Shown: positions 1-12,259, counted from the first letter of the stretch. The stretch is 64,000 nucleotides of DNA from Prostheceraeus crozeri (GCA_907163375.1 CAJQUW010003174.1:744001-808000); one strand, 5' to 3'. Made by a program: numbers and translations. The notes: generated from the sequence alone by a model not told the origin.

Positions 1-14
1 CTTGAAATGTGCAG

Positions 15-251
15 AACTTGGGTGGACATACCTACCAATGTTTTCGGAGAATGGAAGAAGTCGAAGGATGTTTTCACGAATTGGTGGAAAATATCAATGC
101 AGACTGGATCCTGCCTTTTCGAAGTGAGGACTGCAGTTGTAAGAAAGTTAGTGGTGGCTCTAATGCGTTGCAATGCTCGCTTTTGGCCCACAAGCAATGC
201 AGAATTGGGCAGGAAGAGCTCGTCACTGCTGGTAAACCGTGTAGGCTCTGA
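15..251 (+). CDS. possible 3'-terminal exon of an unidentified gene
   Basis: One frame is open from an in-frame stop at 3-5 to a TGA at 249-251. A cag at 12-14 could be a splice acceptor, so the exon would start near 15, but its pyrimidine tract is poor. The roughly 79 residues look protein-like: a segment with YQCFRRMEEVEGCFHELVEN, then a cysteine-rich part (CSCKK, QCSLLAHKQC) and a C-terminal KPCRL. I do not recognise the family. A canonical AATAAA follows at 439-444, about 190 bp after the stop, which suits a last exon plus 3' UTR. The start of the gene would lie left of the window. The overlapping frame at 7-321 is open by chance. Confidence 0.3.
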   Translation, partial: NLGGHTYQCFRRMEEVEGCFHELVENINADWILPFRSEDCSCKKVSGGSNALQCSLLAHKQCRIGQEELVTAGKPCRL

Positions 252-438
252 CACAGATTTTCTTTTCTTAAAGTTTATGTGCCGTTTTATGTATAGGGTT
301 TGTTTTAATGGAGTTTCGTAGGACAATGATTTGATGATTTCTAACTTTTGTAATTCCATTTTTGTTTTTTTACATTGAATCTGAAACTTCTGTAATGTGT
401 ACAGTCATTGTTCATTGTTCTTATCGGCATGAAAAACC

Positions 439-444
439 AATAAA
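439..444 (+). terminator. AATAAA poly(A) signal candidate
   Basis: A canonical AATAAA hexamer lies in an AT-rich stretch downstream of the possible terminal exon. In a genome this AT-rich the hexamer also occurs by chance, so its value rests on the upstream frame. Confidence 0.3.
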
Positions 445-1350
445 TTAAATTTGAAATTTGCCACATATATTTTAATATTCATTTTCAATGTAGCGCAGGA
501 AAATCACAAGAACACGACTAATGCATAAAATCTCTATGATGACATCCTATGCAGCTGATTATACCTGATGATCCGTACACCATTATGTTTCCAAAATAGG
601 CCTACTTCAGCCATCAAAGCCACAGCCATTCTCAAGAGGACTAAAATTTTTAAGCGATAGATGGAAAAATATGAAATTCTGTTAGTAGATGTTGTGAAGA
701 AATCACATTGTGACCTGTATTTTAAATATTCTAGTCATATACATGTATTCAGTCTTTGATCAAGGAATGCCACAGAGAATTCACTGCTCTGATTTGTCAT
801 TCATTGCCACATTTAGATTCTACTGATGTCATCCTGTATCATTTATTGACTTTGATATCAGCGAGGAGAATCCTTTGAGAGAATTGATTCCGGTTGAAGA
901 CAAGAATGACAACACGGGGAGGGATCTCAAAGTATTTTAGTTACCAACATTTCTTATATGCCGAAAACTTTCAATAAAAATTGTCAGCATTGGTGTCGGG
1001 TCATGAGAAGTCACTGGATGTTGCAAGATAACTCAACACACAGCATAATATTCAAGTGAATCAAACGTCATGGTGTGCGTATAGGATTCATGTGAAAGAT
1101 GTGGATATACATGTAGTTCCTCGCTTGTCAAATTCTTAACCTCATTCTGACTCTTCTTGCCGGAAAATTTCACCTTTTGACTTTATCCATAGTGGGTAGA
1201 GGGGATTCCCCTCCGAATTTCTTGAAAGTTATCAAAGGAATTTTCTATTTAATCCTATCCATTCTCTGAAGCACATCGCCACTCCGGGGGATCGCCCCTC
1301 CTAATCTCCTATAGTGCTACTCCGAATGATTCACAGTTCAACACATAGAG

Positions 1351-2443
1351 CAAGGTTGCTATAGGGCTTGAGTTTACCCCCAAGTCGCAAGCTCCAAGCA
1401 ACCAAGCAAGAATTTTGATGACCCAAGCCTATAACCATATGCAGAATTCTACTACCATAGAATTGCACCCTAGCTCCCCTAGAGGGCTTGGGCTCCACAC
1501 CCATGTCTCACATGATGCAAAATTCTAGCTACCATAACCCCCATGCCATTATTATAAGCCTGTACCATACATACAGGGTTGTGTAGCAAAATTGCCCACC
1601 CAATCAAATTAGTAAAAATGTACGATCATCCTCATTACACGTTTATTAATACAAATCAATATTGAACAAGCATTTTAGTCTCGTAAGAATGGTCAGAAAA
1701 ATGCAAAAAGAAACGAAACTAAAAAGTGTGTGCACCTCTAGACGACTGTATTGTTTTTACAAAATTAACAGCAGTGGCCACTTTTGCTGCACAACACTGC
1801 ACATTATACTATGTAGGCATGCGCATTAACCTGGCTGCATAATAACCGGGTCATCCACTGGCACTGTGTCTGGGCCTGTCTATCCGGGTAGCCTATGCAT
1901 GGGCTTGCTATTCAGGCTTAGGTTCTGTATCACCCTATCAAGCCAAGCGAAATGGATTTTTGTTCCATATAGTCGGGCCTAACGAATCTAGTCTAGTCAG
2001 CCTATAGGATAAATAGCAGGCTATGGCAAAATGCTATCATCATGATGTTGCATTTTCTAAGTTTAGCCGACCTTCCCGATAGCAAGCCTAGGGTTACATT
2101 ATAGGCCTTGCAAGTCTACGACTTACTTATAAATTGATTCTTGATAAGCCTATGAATAATGCCGTAGGTTGGCGCTCATTAAGTATGGACATTATCTGCG
2201 ATAAAGCCGAAGCTTGCACCGGCACAGTGTATATGTAGGTAGATAGCCAAGATATTTTGGGCATGTCAAAGGAAAATGTGAAATAGTGTCGAAAAAATAG
2301 CACGAGACCGAGAGAGAAAATATTGGACTTTCACAGACTTACAGCAGAAGATTTACTTCGTCTTTTAGGTTTGGGCTTGGGTTTCACTCCCAAGACTTGA
2401 GTCCAAAACCCAAGCGAACCCAAGCAACCCAAGCAGCAACCTT
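1351..2443. mobile_element. hAT-like non-autonomous DNA transposon, about 1.1 kb
   Basis: The left end CAAGGTTGCT and the right end AGCAACCTTG are perfect inverted copies. The flanks just outside, acatagag on the left and gcatagac on the right, match at 6 of 8 positions, suggesting a worn 8-bp target duplication as made by hAT transposases. CCCAAGC/GCTTGGG-type heptamers are dense next to both ends (about 1358-1450 and 2370-2440), like subterminal transposase-binding repeats of hAT elements. There is no transposase frame inside, so it would need help in trans. Confidence 0.55.
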
Positions 2444-3079
2444 GCATAGACTAAGCATATAAGAGTTAGAGTGCCGACTCACAGGAATTTCAGAATAGAT
2501 TGAAACTTCTTATTTCAAGAGATTCAGTTTTTTGCGGAAATTTCGTTCTTGCAGTCTAAAAAATGATTGAAATATTTTAAAAATCAAAAACTTTGCAAAT
2601 TTTTAGTGTGTTTATATACTAGCGATTTGGAGTATCAGACTTCAACATATAAGTAGTATGAGACTCGCAGTATATCAAAAAGAATGAAAATATAATAAAG
2701 AATACTTTAATTAAACGGAGATTCAGCTGACGATGAAGGAAATTTCATCAACTGCATTGTCAGGTCTTCACACAAAAGTTGAAATCCTATTCTGCTTCTT
2801 GGCTGAAATTTCAAGTTTGCTAATTTTGTAGATCTGTTACATGCAGCTCTCTTTCACGAGGCTAAGTGGATGTGTTAGCTGAAGTCTCTTGTCCAAATTA
2901 TTAACTAGCACACTGCATTCTACCGTCTATAGAGATCATTGTGCAAAATTGAGTTAGAATCATGAAACTCTATGCATTTAGAATTCAACTATTGATATTT
3001 AATTGTGGATTGATGCAACTTTTAGAGTTGTATAATTTCTTGATTCACCAAACTAAGCTTCATTTCTTATCTCATTGTT

Positions 3080-3720
3080 CCTGTTGTTTCTCGTCATTGA
3101 GACTGATACGAAGTATTCGCCACTCAATATCTCAGACGGTGCTTCTATCTCTCCTGACTTCGCTTGATTTTTCTGGTCTGGATTATGGAAGTGTCGTCCT
3201 TACCGGACATCCCAATATTCAGCAGAGGCGACTACAGGCTGTTCTGGATGCGTCCGTTCGACTGTTTTGCTCTCCAGAATTTGGTGTAAGTCTGGCCCCC
3301 TCATGAAGGATCTTGGTTGGCTCAGGTTCCCAGACCGCATACCCTACAACACAATTTGCCTCATCCATCACTGTCTGCATAGGAAAGGACCATTCTATAC
3401 TTGACTGAATCCCTGAACTTGGCGTCTGAGAAGTCACAAAAGAAAATTTCGCAACAGTGGTAGCCTCTCCCTTCTCGTGCCTCCTACATCTCACAAGACA
3501 CTTGGGGATCGAGTGTCGTCTGCAGCTGCACCTCGAGCGTGGAACCGCATCCCTCAAGGAATCACAGACATTGTGAATTTCGCCTCTTTTACCGACGCTC
3601 TGAAAGCTGATTTTCTTAACCGATGATTTTCTCTGTTTTAATGTTGCTTTTTGTTTCACTTTGTGTACATTCCTTTGTTAATGTGGCCTTGAAGTCACTG
3701 ACGAAATGCCACTAACAACA
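3080..3720 (+). pseudogene. LINE (CR1/L2/Jockey-like) reverse transcriptase 3' fragment
   Basis: Pieces in more than one plus frame give the C-terminal part of a non-LTR reverse transcriptase: a segment reading LRLIRSIRHSIS, then SGLDYGSVVLTGHP and RRLQAVLDASVRLF, then GWLRFPDRIPYNTICLIHHC, and near the end APRAWNRIP. These are the conserved post-catalytic blocks of CR1/L2/Jockey-type LINEs. In-frame stops and shifts, for example after the EFG codons near 3285, break the frame. A short 3' UTR runs to an A-rich tail near 3715-3725. It is a 5'-truncated dead copy; the clade cannot be fixed by eye. Confidence 0.75.
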
Positions 3721-4896
3721 AAAAATCGTGCTCTCTCAATCTACGAGTAAATAGTGCTGTGAAACCATTTACATCCTTTAAGCTAATTATGATCATTGTC
3801 CTTGATTGTGATATAATTGCTCATTCGGGAAGTTGCTCAAATTGAGTAGTCTAAGTGGCATGATCAAACTCAAGGCTGAGCATTGAATTAAAGCTCTCCA
3901 AGGCTCTCATCACACGGAAGATTTGTAAAATACCATTCTTCCTTCTGCATTGCCATCATGAGCAGTCAATTCCGTTGTAATTTCTCTAAAACTACAAAAC
4001 TTTGCATATTCCACATGTGATATTAGGTCACAACTCGAGGTCATTTAATAAAGTCGAAACTGCAAACAAATTGGGGATTTAAATGATACTGAGCTGCTAC
4101 TTTGCCTAATATGCTGACTCTATGGTTCAACATACTCAGTCTATGCACTTTCTGATGATGCAACAATTCAAAATCTGAAACCACCAATTTTCACAGATGT
4201 TTGATTTTTTCCGAAATTAGGAATCTCCTTGACGATTGCTACTGACGATGCCAAACTAATCGCATGTATTGAAAAGTTGAGATCGAATGCAAAAAGAGAT
4301 TGATGAGTTTGATTCGTTCAATGAATACAACTCAAACATGCATGTAGATAAATGAGCTGCGAAGGATTTCCCTTCATAATCCTCGCGTCATTGCTAATAC
4401 GGTATTTTTTAAAAGTACTGTTCAAATAACTTTGAATATCCAACATACCATTTGACATCTATGATTCAATTCGAGATGATGATATGATTCATGGACTCAC
4501 ATTTATAAAGAGAAGCATCGATGCTTTTGGCCGAAACTTATGACACAAAAGAGTTTCCAAAATGTGCCAAACTTCAGACCTTCTAAAAACGTGCTTTGAT
4601 ATTTTCATAAATTTCTTCCAGTGATTTTTATTTCAAAGTTTGAAAGTATGTTAAAACTTGGCTTTAAGATTACCAAAGAAAAAATACGAAATGGGACTGA
4701 AAAGCTACTCGAATAGGGTTACATTCTCTTAATTTAAATATCTTGACAGTTTTTCTCATCCCTGTACTACGCAAGGCATATGGCCATCGGCCATTCAAGT
4801 AAGGTAGGGACGAGACAGCCTTCGCACACTCGCAATTCTCACCAAGTTAGGGTTAGCACGCTCTAATGATAGCAGTGGTGCCTCCTGCAGCGGACA

Positions 4897-4968
4897 GACT
4901 CGAGCCCTGGACCCTCTGCAGCGCCGTACTGAAGCGCGACCCTTTACCAACTGAGCCATCCTACCACC
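4897..4968 (-). repeat. tRNA-derived SINE head (family S3)
   Basis: On the minus strand an A-box-like TGGCTCAGTTGG is followed at tRNA spacing by a B-box-like GGGCTCGAGTC. These are the internal RNA polymerase III promoter elements. The cloverleaf does not close well, so this is a SINE head or pseudo-tRNA rather than a tRNA gene. The head at 47421-47498 has the same order of elements and very similar spacing. Confidence 0.5.
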
Positions 4969-5254
4969 TCATGTCATGCGCTCTTGCAGTGGGGATGCAT
5001 TCTGCAATGGTGACATTCATTTTTTGTCTTAAGTTGGCTTATATCTAAAAAATATTTTAAAATTCAACCTTCAATTTCATGAAATCCTATGGGTAGCGCA
5101 TGTACATTTTTCGCATGCCTTTCTCGTGGAGTCTTAAGGACATGCATACCTCTTTGATTTTACAAAATGTGGAAGTTTGAATGCGGTCATATGCTACTTT
5201 GTTGGATTAGATGGCAGCTGTCCCCTGTCGGAGGACAAAATCTCATCAATCTCA

Positions 5255-5650
5255 AGGTATGCACGCTAGCCGCGAAAGGATAGAGTGCTAAGAAAGCTTA
5301 TTAATCGATAAGAATCTCCAAGTTTAATCTATAAAGGATAAGGAACAACAGTATAGAATACATCATAGCGACCTGCAACAGCCTTCTCGAAATGATGCAT
5401 GTATAATTTGACTATGCAATTAGAGATGTAGAATGCGAGATGTTGAGGATAGAGGTATATACAATAACAGTTCAATATCTTATCGTAGCAATCATGGTTC
5501 ATTATTGCGAAGACTAAAATAGAATTGTGGACATTGCGTGGGAAAACTCGGGTGCGACGTGGCGAAACTCATAAAATGTGATGAGATATTTTATGCGAAG
5601 GCGTTCCAAATCCGCATGAAATTTCAGCAGATACGAGAAAAAATATTATG
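5255..5650 (+). repeat. dispersed repeat R5, copy 1
   Basis: This stretch realigns in the same orientation with 8640-9115. Shared blocks include aagaaagcttatt, cagttcaatat and aaaatgtgatg. No coding frame or terminal repeat is evident. It is probably a decayed transposon of unknown class. Confidence 0.5.
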
Positions 5651-5901
5651 AAAAATCGTTAGGAATCTTTGTGAGGGCGCCGCTGATTATCTAGATAAAA
5701 GACTGTGGAATGTAGAACTTTCTCTCTTGTCAACTTTCCACTTGTCATCATAATCATTTGCACGTATTTTCGCATTATGAATTATAAAGTTTCTGAAGCA
5801 AGTCACACAAGAACATGAGAGTTGCACATTTGCATGAAAAAACGCTGTTAAAATAATTTGTATAGATAAAGCAGTCAAGAATATTTAAATCTACAATGAA
5901 C

Positions 5902-6871
5902 TTAAACATATCTGACCTGGACTTTTTTTTAACTGTCTCAGCCTGGGGAGGGGCCGATTCGGCCACCCCCTCAGATTTCCTAAACTAAATACTCACATTT
6001 AATGAAATTACATGCATACTATATTTCGGGCATGTTCTTTTCAGTGGTGGAGTCGGTTTTTCAAAACTTTAATTTCTCCATGCTATAAACAGCAATTCAA
6101 AATTTGAAAGTGCACTTTTTACAAATTTTAGATACTTTTTATTGTTGCAAAACCAATCGCTTCGGAATGTTAAAAATACTAAAACATAACGCGAAAGTGT
6201 TCTATCTGGCATGTTTCTTGCTATATCAATGCTAATTTATTACTTTTATTCATACATATATAATAATGCTGTATGAATAGTATTTCAAATTTCAAACATT
6301 AAAACAGTAAAAAGTCTTTTTTTCATGTGCGAGAATTTCATTCCAAATTGGCTATCTATCATTAGCTAGAATATATTATCACAATGAAACCTAAGTGAAG
6401 ACAAATACGCAATTATTACAATGATGCATTTTTCCAAAAGTTTCATTATTCGTGCAAAAAATGAGAAAATGTTCATTATTCTACTATTTATTCATGAGTA
6501 GTATATGGAGGATGTAGACTAAAACGCATTCAAATACTATCCCAATATCATAGTATAAAAAGCATTGATGTTATCAAAATCATTAATTTTTGTCTATTAT
6601 GCAACACTACATTAATTTATTCGAGAAAAAGTTTGAAATGAGAGCAGAAAGTAAATTCCAACGATTTTTAGGCATCGTAACTAATTTTCAGTTAGCTCCT
6701 ACGGCCAAAATATTTGGTCAAAACTAAATCTTTTACTCCCAAAAGATGCGCAATTAAAAGTTAGGAAAAATTACGGAGGGTAGACTTCTCACTCAAAGAC
6801 GTTCAGCTGTGGGATTAAAAAGTATCTAGGGCGGGGCCGAATCGGCCCCTACCCAGGCCAGATAGGGTTAA
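5902..6871. mobile_element. piggyBac-like MITE with TTAA flanks
   Basis: TTAA stands at both borders (5902-5905 and 6868-6871). Inside them the ends read ACATATCTGACCTGG and, on the opposite strand, CCCTATCTGGCCTGG, which match at 12 of 15 positions. Both ends then carry a GGGGCCGATTCGGCC block (about 5951-5965 and 6834-6848). TTAA target duplication with CCCT-type ends is the piggyBac signature. There is no transposase frame in the 960-bp AT-rich interior. Confidence 0.6.
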
Positions 6872-8639
6872 ACATATAACATTTTCCCACACATTAAATT
6901 CCTACTTGTATTTGAACTCATATAATGAACAGCTTGACTATCAAGCATTGAGGAAGTAGAGATTGCTTACACACTCTGTCATTCGTCAAATTTCTATGGC
7001 ATTTTGGAAGTATTTTAACATTAACCAGCTGCGAAACAGAACGCGACTGTAACTTGTTTATCTTCAAATTATTATCGACAGGACCCATTAGCAATTCGAA
7101 AGCTGTCACCACCAAAAGGAACAAAAACGCTTTCAAGTCTGCCATCTGTAGCTTTCTGATATTCCACCTATTTAATTTCGCTTGAACGTACTATTGCCAA
7201 TGGACATATGATACATTTCATTCGATAGATCGCAGTCATAGTCCTCATTTTCATGTATGAACATCTTATGTGTGAATTCTGTGGACTCTTTAGCCATCTG
7301 AGGCAATGAAATGACAAGAATACTTGCAGTGAAAACAATCTTCTCATACAATGTCAACTTTCTAGGTGTAACTGGCCAATTGTTAAATTATTAATTATAA
7401 ATGAATAATAGTGCTACTAACAAATGAGTAAAAATTATCTTATTGATAAGAAAATCAGAAAAAATATTTTGGAATATCAGTGTGAATTTTGTGTATTTTT
7501 CCTAGTTTGATAAAGAGTGAACTTGCATTGATATTTCGAAACTTCAACTGATCAACTGATTCCCATAAAGATACATAAAATATTATTACACAAGCTGAAC
7601 AATTTCTCTCAAGAAATATAAAGCAAATCATCAAATCAGACAAATCATCACCAAAGAAATTAAGTGAAAGATGTATTACGAAACCTTATCGTCACAACCA
7701 CTGTCGTATTCACCATCACCATGGAAATACAAAGAAGCATAATAAAAACATCCACTCGTCTTCAAATCACTAGGTGACGCGAGGCCTTCGATCATATTTC
7801 ACCAATCGGGTTTAATAACCTTGTTTTGATAAACCAGCTTTAGCGAATAGAACCAAAATTTAATCGGCTTATTGTGATCGTTTATTTGACTTTATGCAGA
7901 CTAAGATATATATATCAAAGAGGTTGCAAAAAACACTCAATTTGATAAGCAAAACCCCTAATATTGAAGCTGGCTTCCCTAAAATACGACCTCAACGACA
8001 TTTCAATTTGTGGCACAAAATGGTCAGTCCTAGCTATTAAAGCAATTTTCTAGGCATTATGATTGCGTAGAGTATCATAGTCTCTTTTAATCGAATATGA
8101 TTTGTCTAGCCAATGAGAACGGCTCGTTTTCCTTGCAAATATCAATCTTATCAATCTCTTTTGTACTCGTAAGTAACTTCTCAGCACATTCAACCAGTTT
8201 AGTATCGCAAACAACAGTCGTTAAGGAGTCACATAGCGAAAATTCGGAAAAATTTCAAATGTTAGTCAAATAAGTGACTATGAATTTTGAACTGGTAATT
8301 GCAGTACGAAGATGGGTGAATTAGATCACATGAAAACCACTATAAAAGCGCATCACACTAAATATGCAGATCTATGAATTTCATGCGCATCAGAGCACCC
8401 TCAGGAATTTTAATGCGGATTTTTATAAGAGCTCATGAAATTATCATGAATCTCATGCTATTCTCATAAGAAAATATTTAACTCATAAAAATCTCATGAT
8501 TCTTTGATGAGAATATAATGAGTGGTAATGAGATCATTCATAAAGTAAATATCTCATGATGCACTCATTGGAAAATCTTGAGTATTCATGAGGACTTTGC
8601 GAAAATAATTGTATCACTATGGTAGGCCTACTTGCAACA
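6872..8639. other. AT-rich stretch, otherwise unassigned
   Basis: Apart from the weak frames near 7 kb I see no gene or mobile element end. Between about 8430 and 8585 the words CTCAT/ATGAG and TCATGA recur about a dozen times, giving a locally self-complementary but irregular tract. Confidence 0.4.
6918..7357 (-). CDS. weak candidate: small secreted-peptide-like frames
   Basis: Two consecutive minus-strand frames could be exons. The downstream one starts at an ATG at 7145 with a hydrophobic N-terminus (LKAFLFLLVVTAFELL) resembling a signal peptide and ends at 6918. The upstream one (7357-7172) contains a good acceptor-like tract ending in cag near 7296, followed by an acidic segment ENEDYDCDLSNEMYH. 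A third short open piece with FHGDGEYDSGCDD lies at about 7690-7735. No family is recognised, codon signal is weak and chance frames are common here. Confidence 0.15.
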
Positions 8640-9115
8640 ACTTTATAAGTAGCAAGGTATTTATATTAGGCACGAAAGAAAGGAGTCACAAGAAAGCTTA
8701 TTCAATCGACAAGAATCTTTAGTCTATAAAGGGTAAAAAGCAAAAATGTAGAATATATCATTGTGATCTATTTCGAAATCATGCTTAAATAATTTGACTT
8801 TAAAATGAGCATGACTATGCAAGACGTTGAATGTAGACACATATACAATCACAGTTCAATATTTCATCATGATGAATTATGGTCGTGTATAACGAATGCT
8901 GAAATAACATTGAAGACGTGGCTAGGAAAGTCTCTCGCGCAACGTGGGGAGACCATGAAAACCTCAAAAATATCAGAAAAGTGAATTCAGAAGTATGAAT
9001 AACAACGCTAAATTTTGCTTATGAGAATTTTATGAGATGCTCACAAAATGTGATGGGATATCTCGTGGTAATGCGTTCAAATTCGCATTAAATTTCATGA
9101 AATACATATGAAAAA
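8640..9115 (+). repeat. dispersed repeat R5, copy 2
   Basis: This is the same-orientation partner of 5255-5650, sharing the order of blocks from aagaaagcttatt to atttcatgaaat-type sequence at the end. It is longer by small insertions. There is no coding capacity. Confidence 0.5.
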
Positions 9116-9463
9116 AGTAAATTCACAGGAATATAGAAGTGAACAGTAATGACAATAACATGCAATTTTAATGAAGATAATTACCTTTCAAATGACAGCC
9201 TAAATCGTCGGTGCGTAGCGATAGGTAATATAATTGTTACTGAACCTAAAATCTATGACATCGAAAATTTATGATTTTGGTCTGCAAAACACTCAAATCT
9301 ATGATAATTTTCTACATAGCCCATGCAGCTCAGAACATTAATGTGTGTCAAACTTGAGATATCTAGGTGTTCAAATTATGAACCATGAATCATCTCAAAG
9401 CCATTTTCACTGGGAATGCGAAAATGGATGGTGAAATGCTCCTACCTCAATGGTGTTACATAG

Positions 9464-9507
9464 CAAATTAGACGGCCTTAATCATGCAATTGAGGCCGCC
9501 TAATTTG
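9464..9507. repeat. short inverted repeat (14-bp arms)
   Basis: The arms caaattagacggcc and ggccgcctaatttg pair with one mismatch around a 16-nt spacer. It could be a small MITE remnant or a stem-loop; nothing around it decides. Confidence 0.5.
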
Positions 9508-9690
9508 GAATTGGAGATATATAAACGACTTTCATAGAAAAAATATAAGTGAAATATCGGCTGACAAACCTAACTTACTCAACAACAATAGGAAAGTGAT
9601 ATCACAATTCACGTGAAGTGGGAAAAGTTCGATGATGACTTAATGAAGAAGGCCAACGTTGATGTGGCAAAAGATATCTGACATCTTACA

Positions 9691-9768
9691 TCTGATCAGG
9701 GAATACTAAGATATCTGTATATCTACCGGGATATAACTATGTAGATATCTTAGTATTCCCTGATCAGA
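9691..9768. repeat. perfect 26-bp inverted repeat
   Basis: Arms at 9691-9716 and 9743-9768 are perfectly complementary over 26 bp, separated by a 26-nt spacer. The palindrome is compact and undecayed, suggesting a recent insertion of a hairpin-type element or a recent inversion-duplication. There is no ORF. Confidence 0.8.
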
Positions 9769-10690
9769 TATGCGTGATGAAAATCCGTGTTATTGGCAAA
9801 TTTTCCTGTTGGACTGTGTCAACTTCAGTAAGCTACATCACAGGTAAATGGATAGTTTGAATCATCCATTAATTCCTCATGCACTTTGATGATGTGATCC
9901 GAGGCACATAATTTTCTTCATTCAACTGTTTCTTTTTTCTTCGTCTTGAGAAATGAAGTAGAGAACGGATGGAATCGTAATTACGCCTTTGAGAATACGT
10001 GCATCCTCTTCAAATCTTAGAATAATGAAGAGGTCATTGAAAGAATTAAAGATAGTTTGAGTGTATTAGCTCACGATGAACTGATCGTCGTCAATGAGTT
10101 ATCGAAGTGTGCGAAGATAGATGGCACTCTACTTATGCTTTCTTTCATCTCACTATTGAAAAAAGTTCTCAACCTTTCATTAAGGTGCTCCATCAACACG
10201 ATATCTATAAGTCCTAAGTGCACCAGGGATACAATAAAGTTAAGAAACTTTGACTAGATTTGAGAAGAACGATTGAATATCATTCGCCTTGTCGAAAATG
10301 TCAAACATTTAAAACGATTGAAAAAGGAATCTCAAAGAGTTGTTTAAGAGGGAGAGAGGATTAAATGATTCAATTGAAATGTTGAAGTTTTTCAGATATA
10401 ATAGATGCAACGTTTTCAAAGTTTCTAATTTCGTGAATTCACTTAAGGCTACATGGCTGTCATATTTTCACGAGGCCTGCATGTAATTGTGCTTTATTGA
10501 ATTAAGAGATTTTCAAAATGAAAATAGAAGTAGAAATACAGAACTCTATTGAAACTAAAATCGCGTGAATTAATAATAAAAAATCAAAGCAATTACAATA
10601 CAACTTTTGCAATGAGAACGATGTCTTCAGACTGAACAATTTATCAGCCGCAGGCGTCGCGTTTCGTTTTTAATAGAACTCATCTGCATG
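9769..10690. other. gene-free AT-rich sequence
   Basis: I see no supported gene, RNA or element end. The 66-codon frame at 10057-10257 has no recognisable features and is expected by chance at this base composition. Confidence 0.4.
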
Positions 10691-10697
10691 AATCGGG

Positions 10698-10770
10698 ATG
10701 ACTCAATCTAGCCTGTGATATCTAGAGTGGCTGAACAAGCTGAAGGACTGCTCAACAGGATGTTTTGTGT
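10698..10770 (+). repeat. repeat R7, copy 1
   Basis: It shares a block of about 60 bp with 38015-38080, including the core gctgaaggactgctcaac against actgaaggactgcacaat. Same orientation; class unknown. Confidence 0.4.
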
Positions 10771-10854
10771 ATCCGATGATTGCGTGTTTAAAGAATCTCA
10801 AAATCCACGACTGCCAATGAATTGCGTGCAAGTGCTTGTTCAAGTCTTAGTTCA

Positions 10855-10895
10855 CGTGCCTTTACACGTGCAGCCTGATTGCTGACACCACAGCA
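10855..10895 (+). repeat. R6 MITE terminal fragment
   Basis: The run gtgcctttacacgtgcagcc followed by gattgctgacac matches the left end of the fuller R6 element at 62048. It is isolated here from the foldback at 11418 by repeat R1, implying insertion or rearrangement. Confidence 0.4.
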
Positions 10896-11035
10896 TTAGA
10901 CAGGTCCTCTCTTCTTCCGTTTGACCAGAAAGGAAACATTGGAACGTCACGTTAATGAAATGGCACAATCTGCTGACATAATGCCACAGAAATCGAACAA
11001 TGAGCAGCCAAGTTCAATATTAAACACGCCAAATT

Positions 11036-11402
11036 GTGCGAAGTTTCAGTGACAGTTATCAACCGAATCGCACAGCAAAGAGACACAGTCGATGTCAAGT
11101 TCTACAGAGAAGTTTGTGAACGCCTTTTCGTACGCCGGCTACCCTTTTTAATAATGATCGAAAGGACAAATATTATCGAGAAATTTGAGGAATGATCTGA
11201 ATTCTTCGAATCTGCAGGAATCGTGGCGATCGGAGCATTTTGAAGGAATTCAGAGCAATCCGCAAGCGACGCACGACTATTTTTCCTATCTCTGTAAGGT
11301 ATTAAAAATTTCTTTTTGCCCACTTATTAAGTTCCTGCATGTGCCATCTGTTTGAATCAGTCTGCACTTCTAGCAAAGTGATACGGTCAACAAACAATCT
11401 GT
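11036..11402 (+). repeat. dispersed repeat R1, copy 1
   Basis: It realigns with 26480-26790 and 34602-34990 in the same orientation. Diagnostic shared words are atgatctgaattcttcgaat and ttctacagagaagtttgtga (the latter in copies 1 and 3). The copies differ by many substitutions and small indels, so the family is old. The minus-strand frame over 11102-11323 has a counterpart in copy 2, but copy 3 breaks it. Confidence 0.6.
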
Positions 11403-11417
11403 GGCTGACACTGTTAA

Positions 11418-11755
11418 GTCAGAAAAGAATGGAAACAAAGACATGCCTTCAATAATCGTGCTTCGTGCATCATCAGACAGAGTGCAGACAATAGCAATTT
11501 AATGGTGATAAAGAGAAATGCATTGATCTCATCAGCTTTTTATCCTTTGAGTGTCAGTCAAAAGTGGCGACTAAATTTGCGCCTTGTTTAACTTTAGCTG
11601 CCACTTTTTACTGCCACTCAGAGGACAATAAGCTGATGAATCAATGCATTTCTCTTTAACACCATTCATTGAATTGTTATTGTCTGGTGACGCACGAAGC
11701 GAGAATAGTGAAGTCATGCCTTTACTTCCATTGCTTGTCCATTCTTTTCTGACTC
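11418..11755. mobile_element. R6-type foldback element, about 340 bp
   Basis: The left part starting agtcagaaaagaatgg and the right part ending ccattcttttctgact form long imperfect inverted arms covering most of the element. Words such as tgcattgatctcatcagc and its partner gctgatgaatcaatgca face each other. The interior matches 62100-62260 (atgccttcaataatcgt; gataaagagaaatg). It is non-coding and MITE-like. Confidence 0.65.
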
Positions 11756-12259
11756 ACCATGGATCGATTTGCAATGAAAATATGTTTTCATCATAGATCA
11801 ACTTATTTTGCAAGAATGAATGAAGAGAATGTCTGATGATAATAAATTCGTCGAAAATGACAAGGGAAGCTTATTGTTCGGCCCATCAATGCGTGTAGAT
11901 GAAAATAATCACTGATCATAAAGAGTTGCAATAAAGGCAAATCTCCTACAATGAAACTCTACAGCCCGCTGAATCGCAGCATCGCCTCCCAGTTTCCAAA
12001 TAAGTGAATACCAAGAAAATAATCAAATGCTTGAAGGGTAGTACTATTTTACCGTATTTTTCAGTTCACGACACCAATTGCTTATTGATTCGCATGAGTG
12101 GGATATTTAGTGTGACTGCAATTAGTGTTAACATCTCAACATTACGCATTCTACTTCCTAGTGTAGAAATCGTGATTTATTTGCAATAGCATTGTCCTAC
12201 ACCGATGGCCTGAGTCCGCGGCCCACCTGAAGATTAAAGCTTCAAATGATGATTCATTA

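Noticed and set aside
3219-3659. 146-codon minus-strand frame
   Set aside because: It is the antisense shadow of the LINE reverse transcriptase fragment.
4150-4190. Hammerhead candidate CTGATGA...GAAAC
   Set aside because: Core words are present, but the bases between them cannot form helix II and no helix I or III pairing exists.
11440-11490. Minus-strand CTGATGA with GAA nearby
   Set aside because: It lies inside the R6 foldback; spacing and pairing do not fit a hammerhead.
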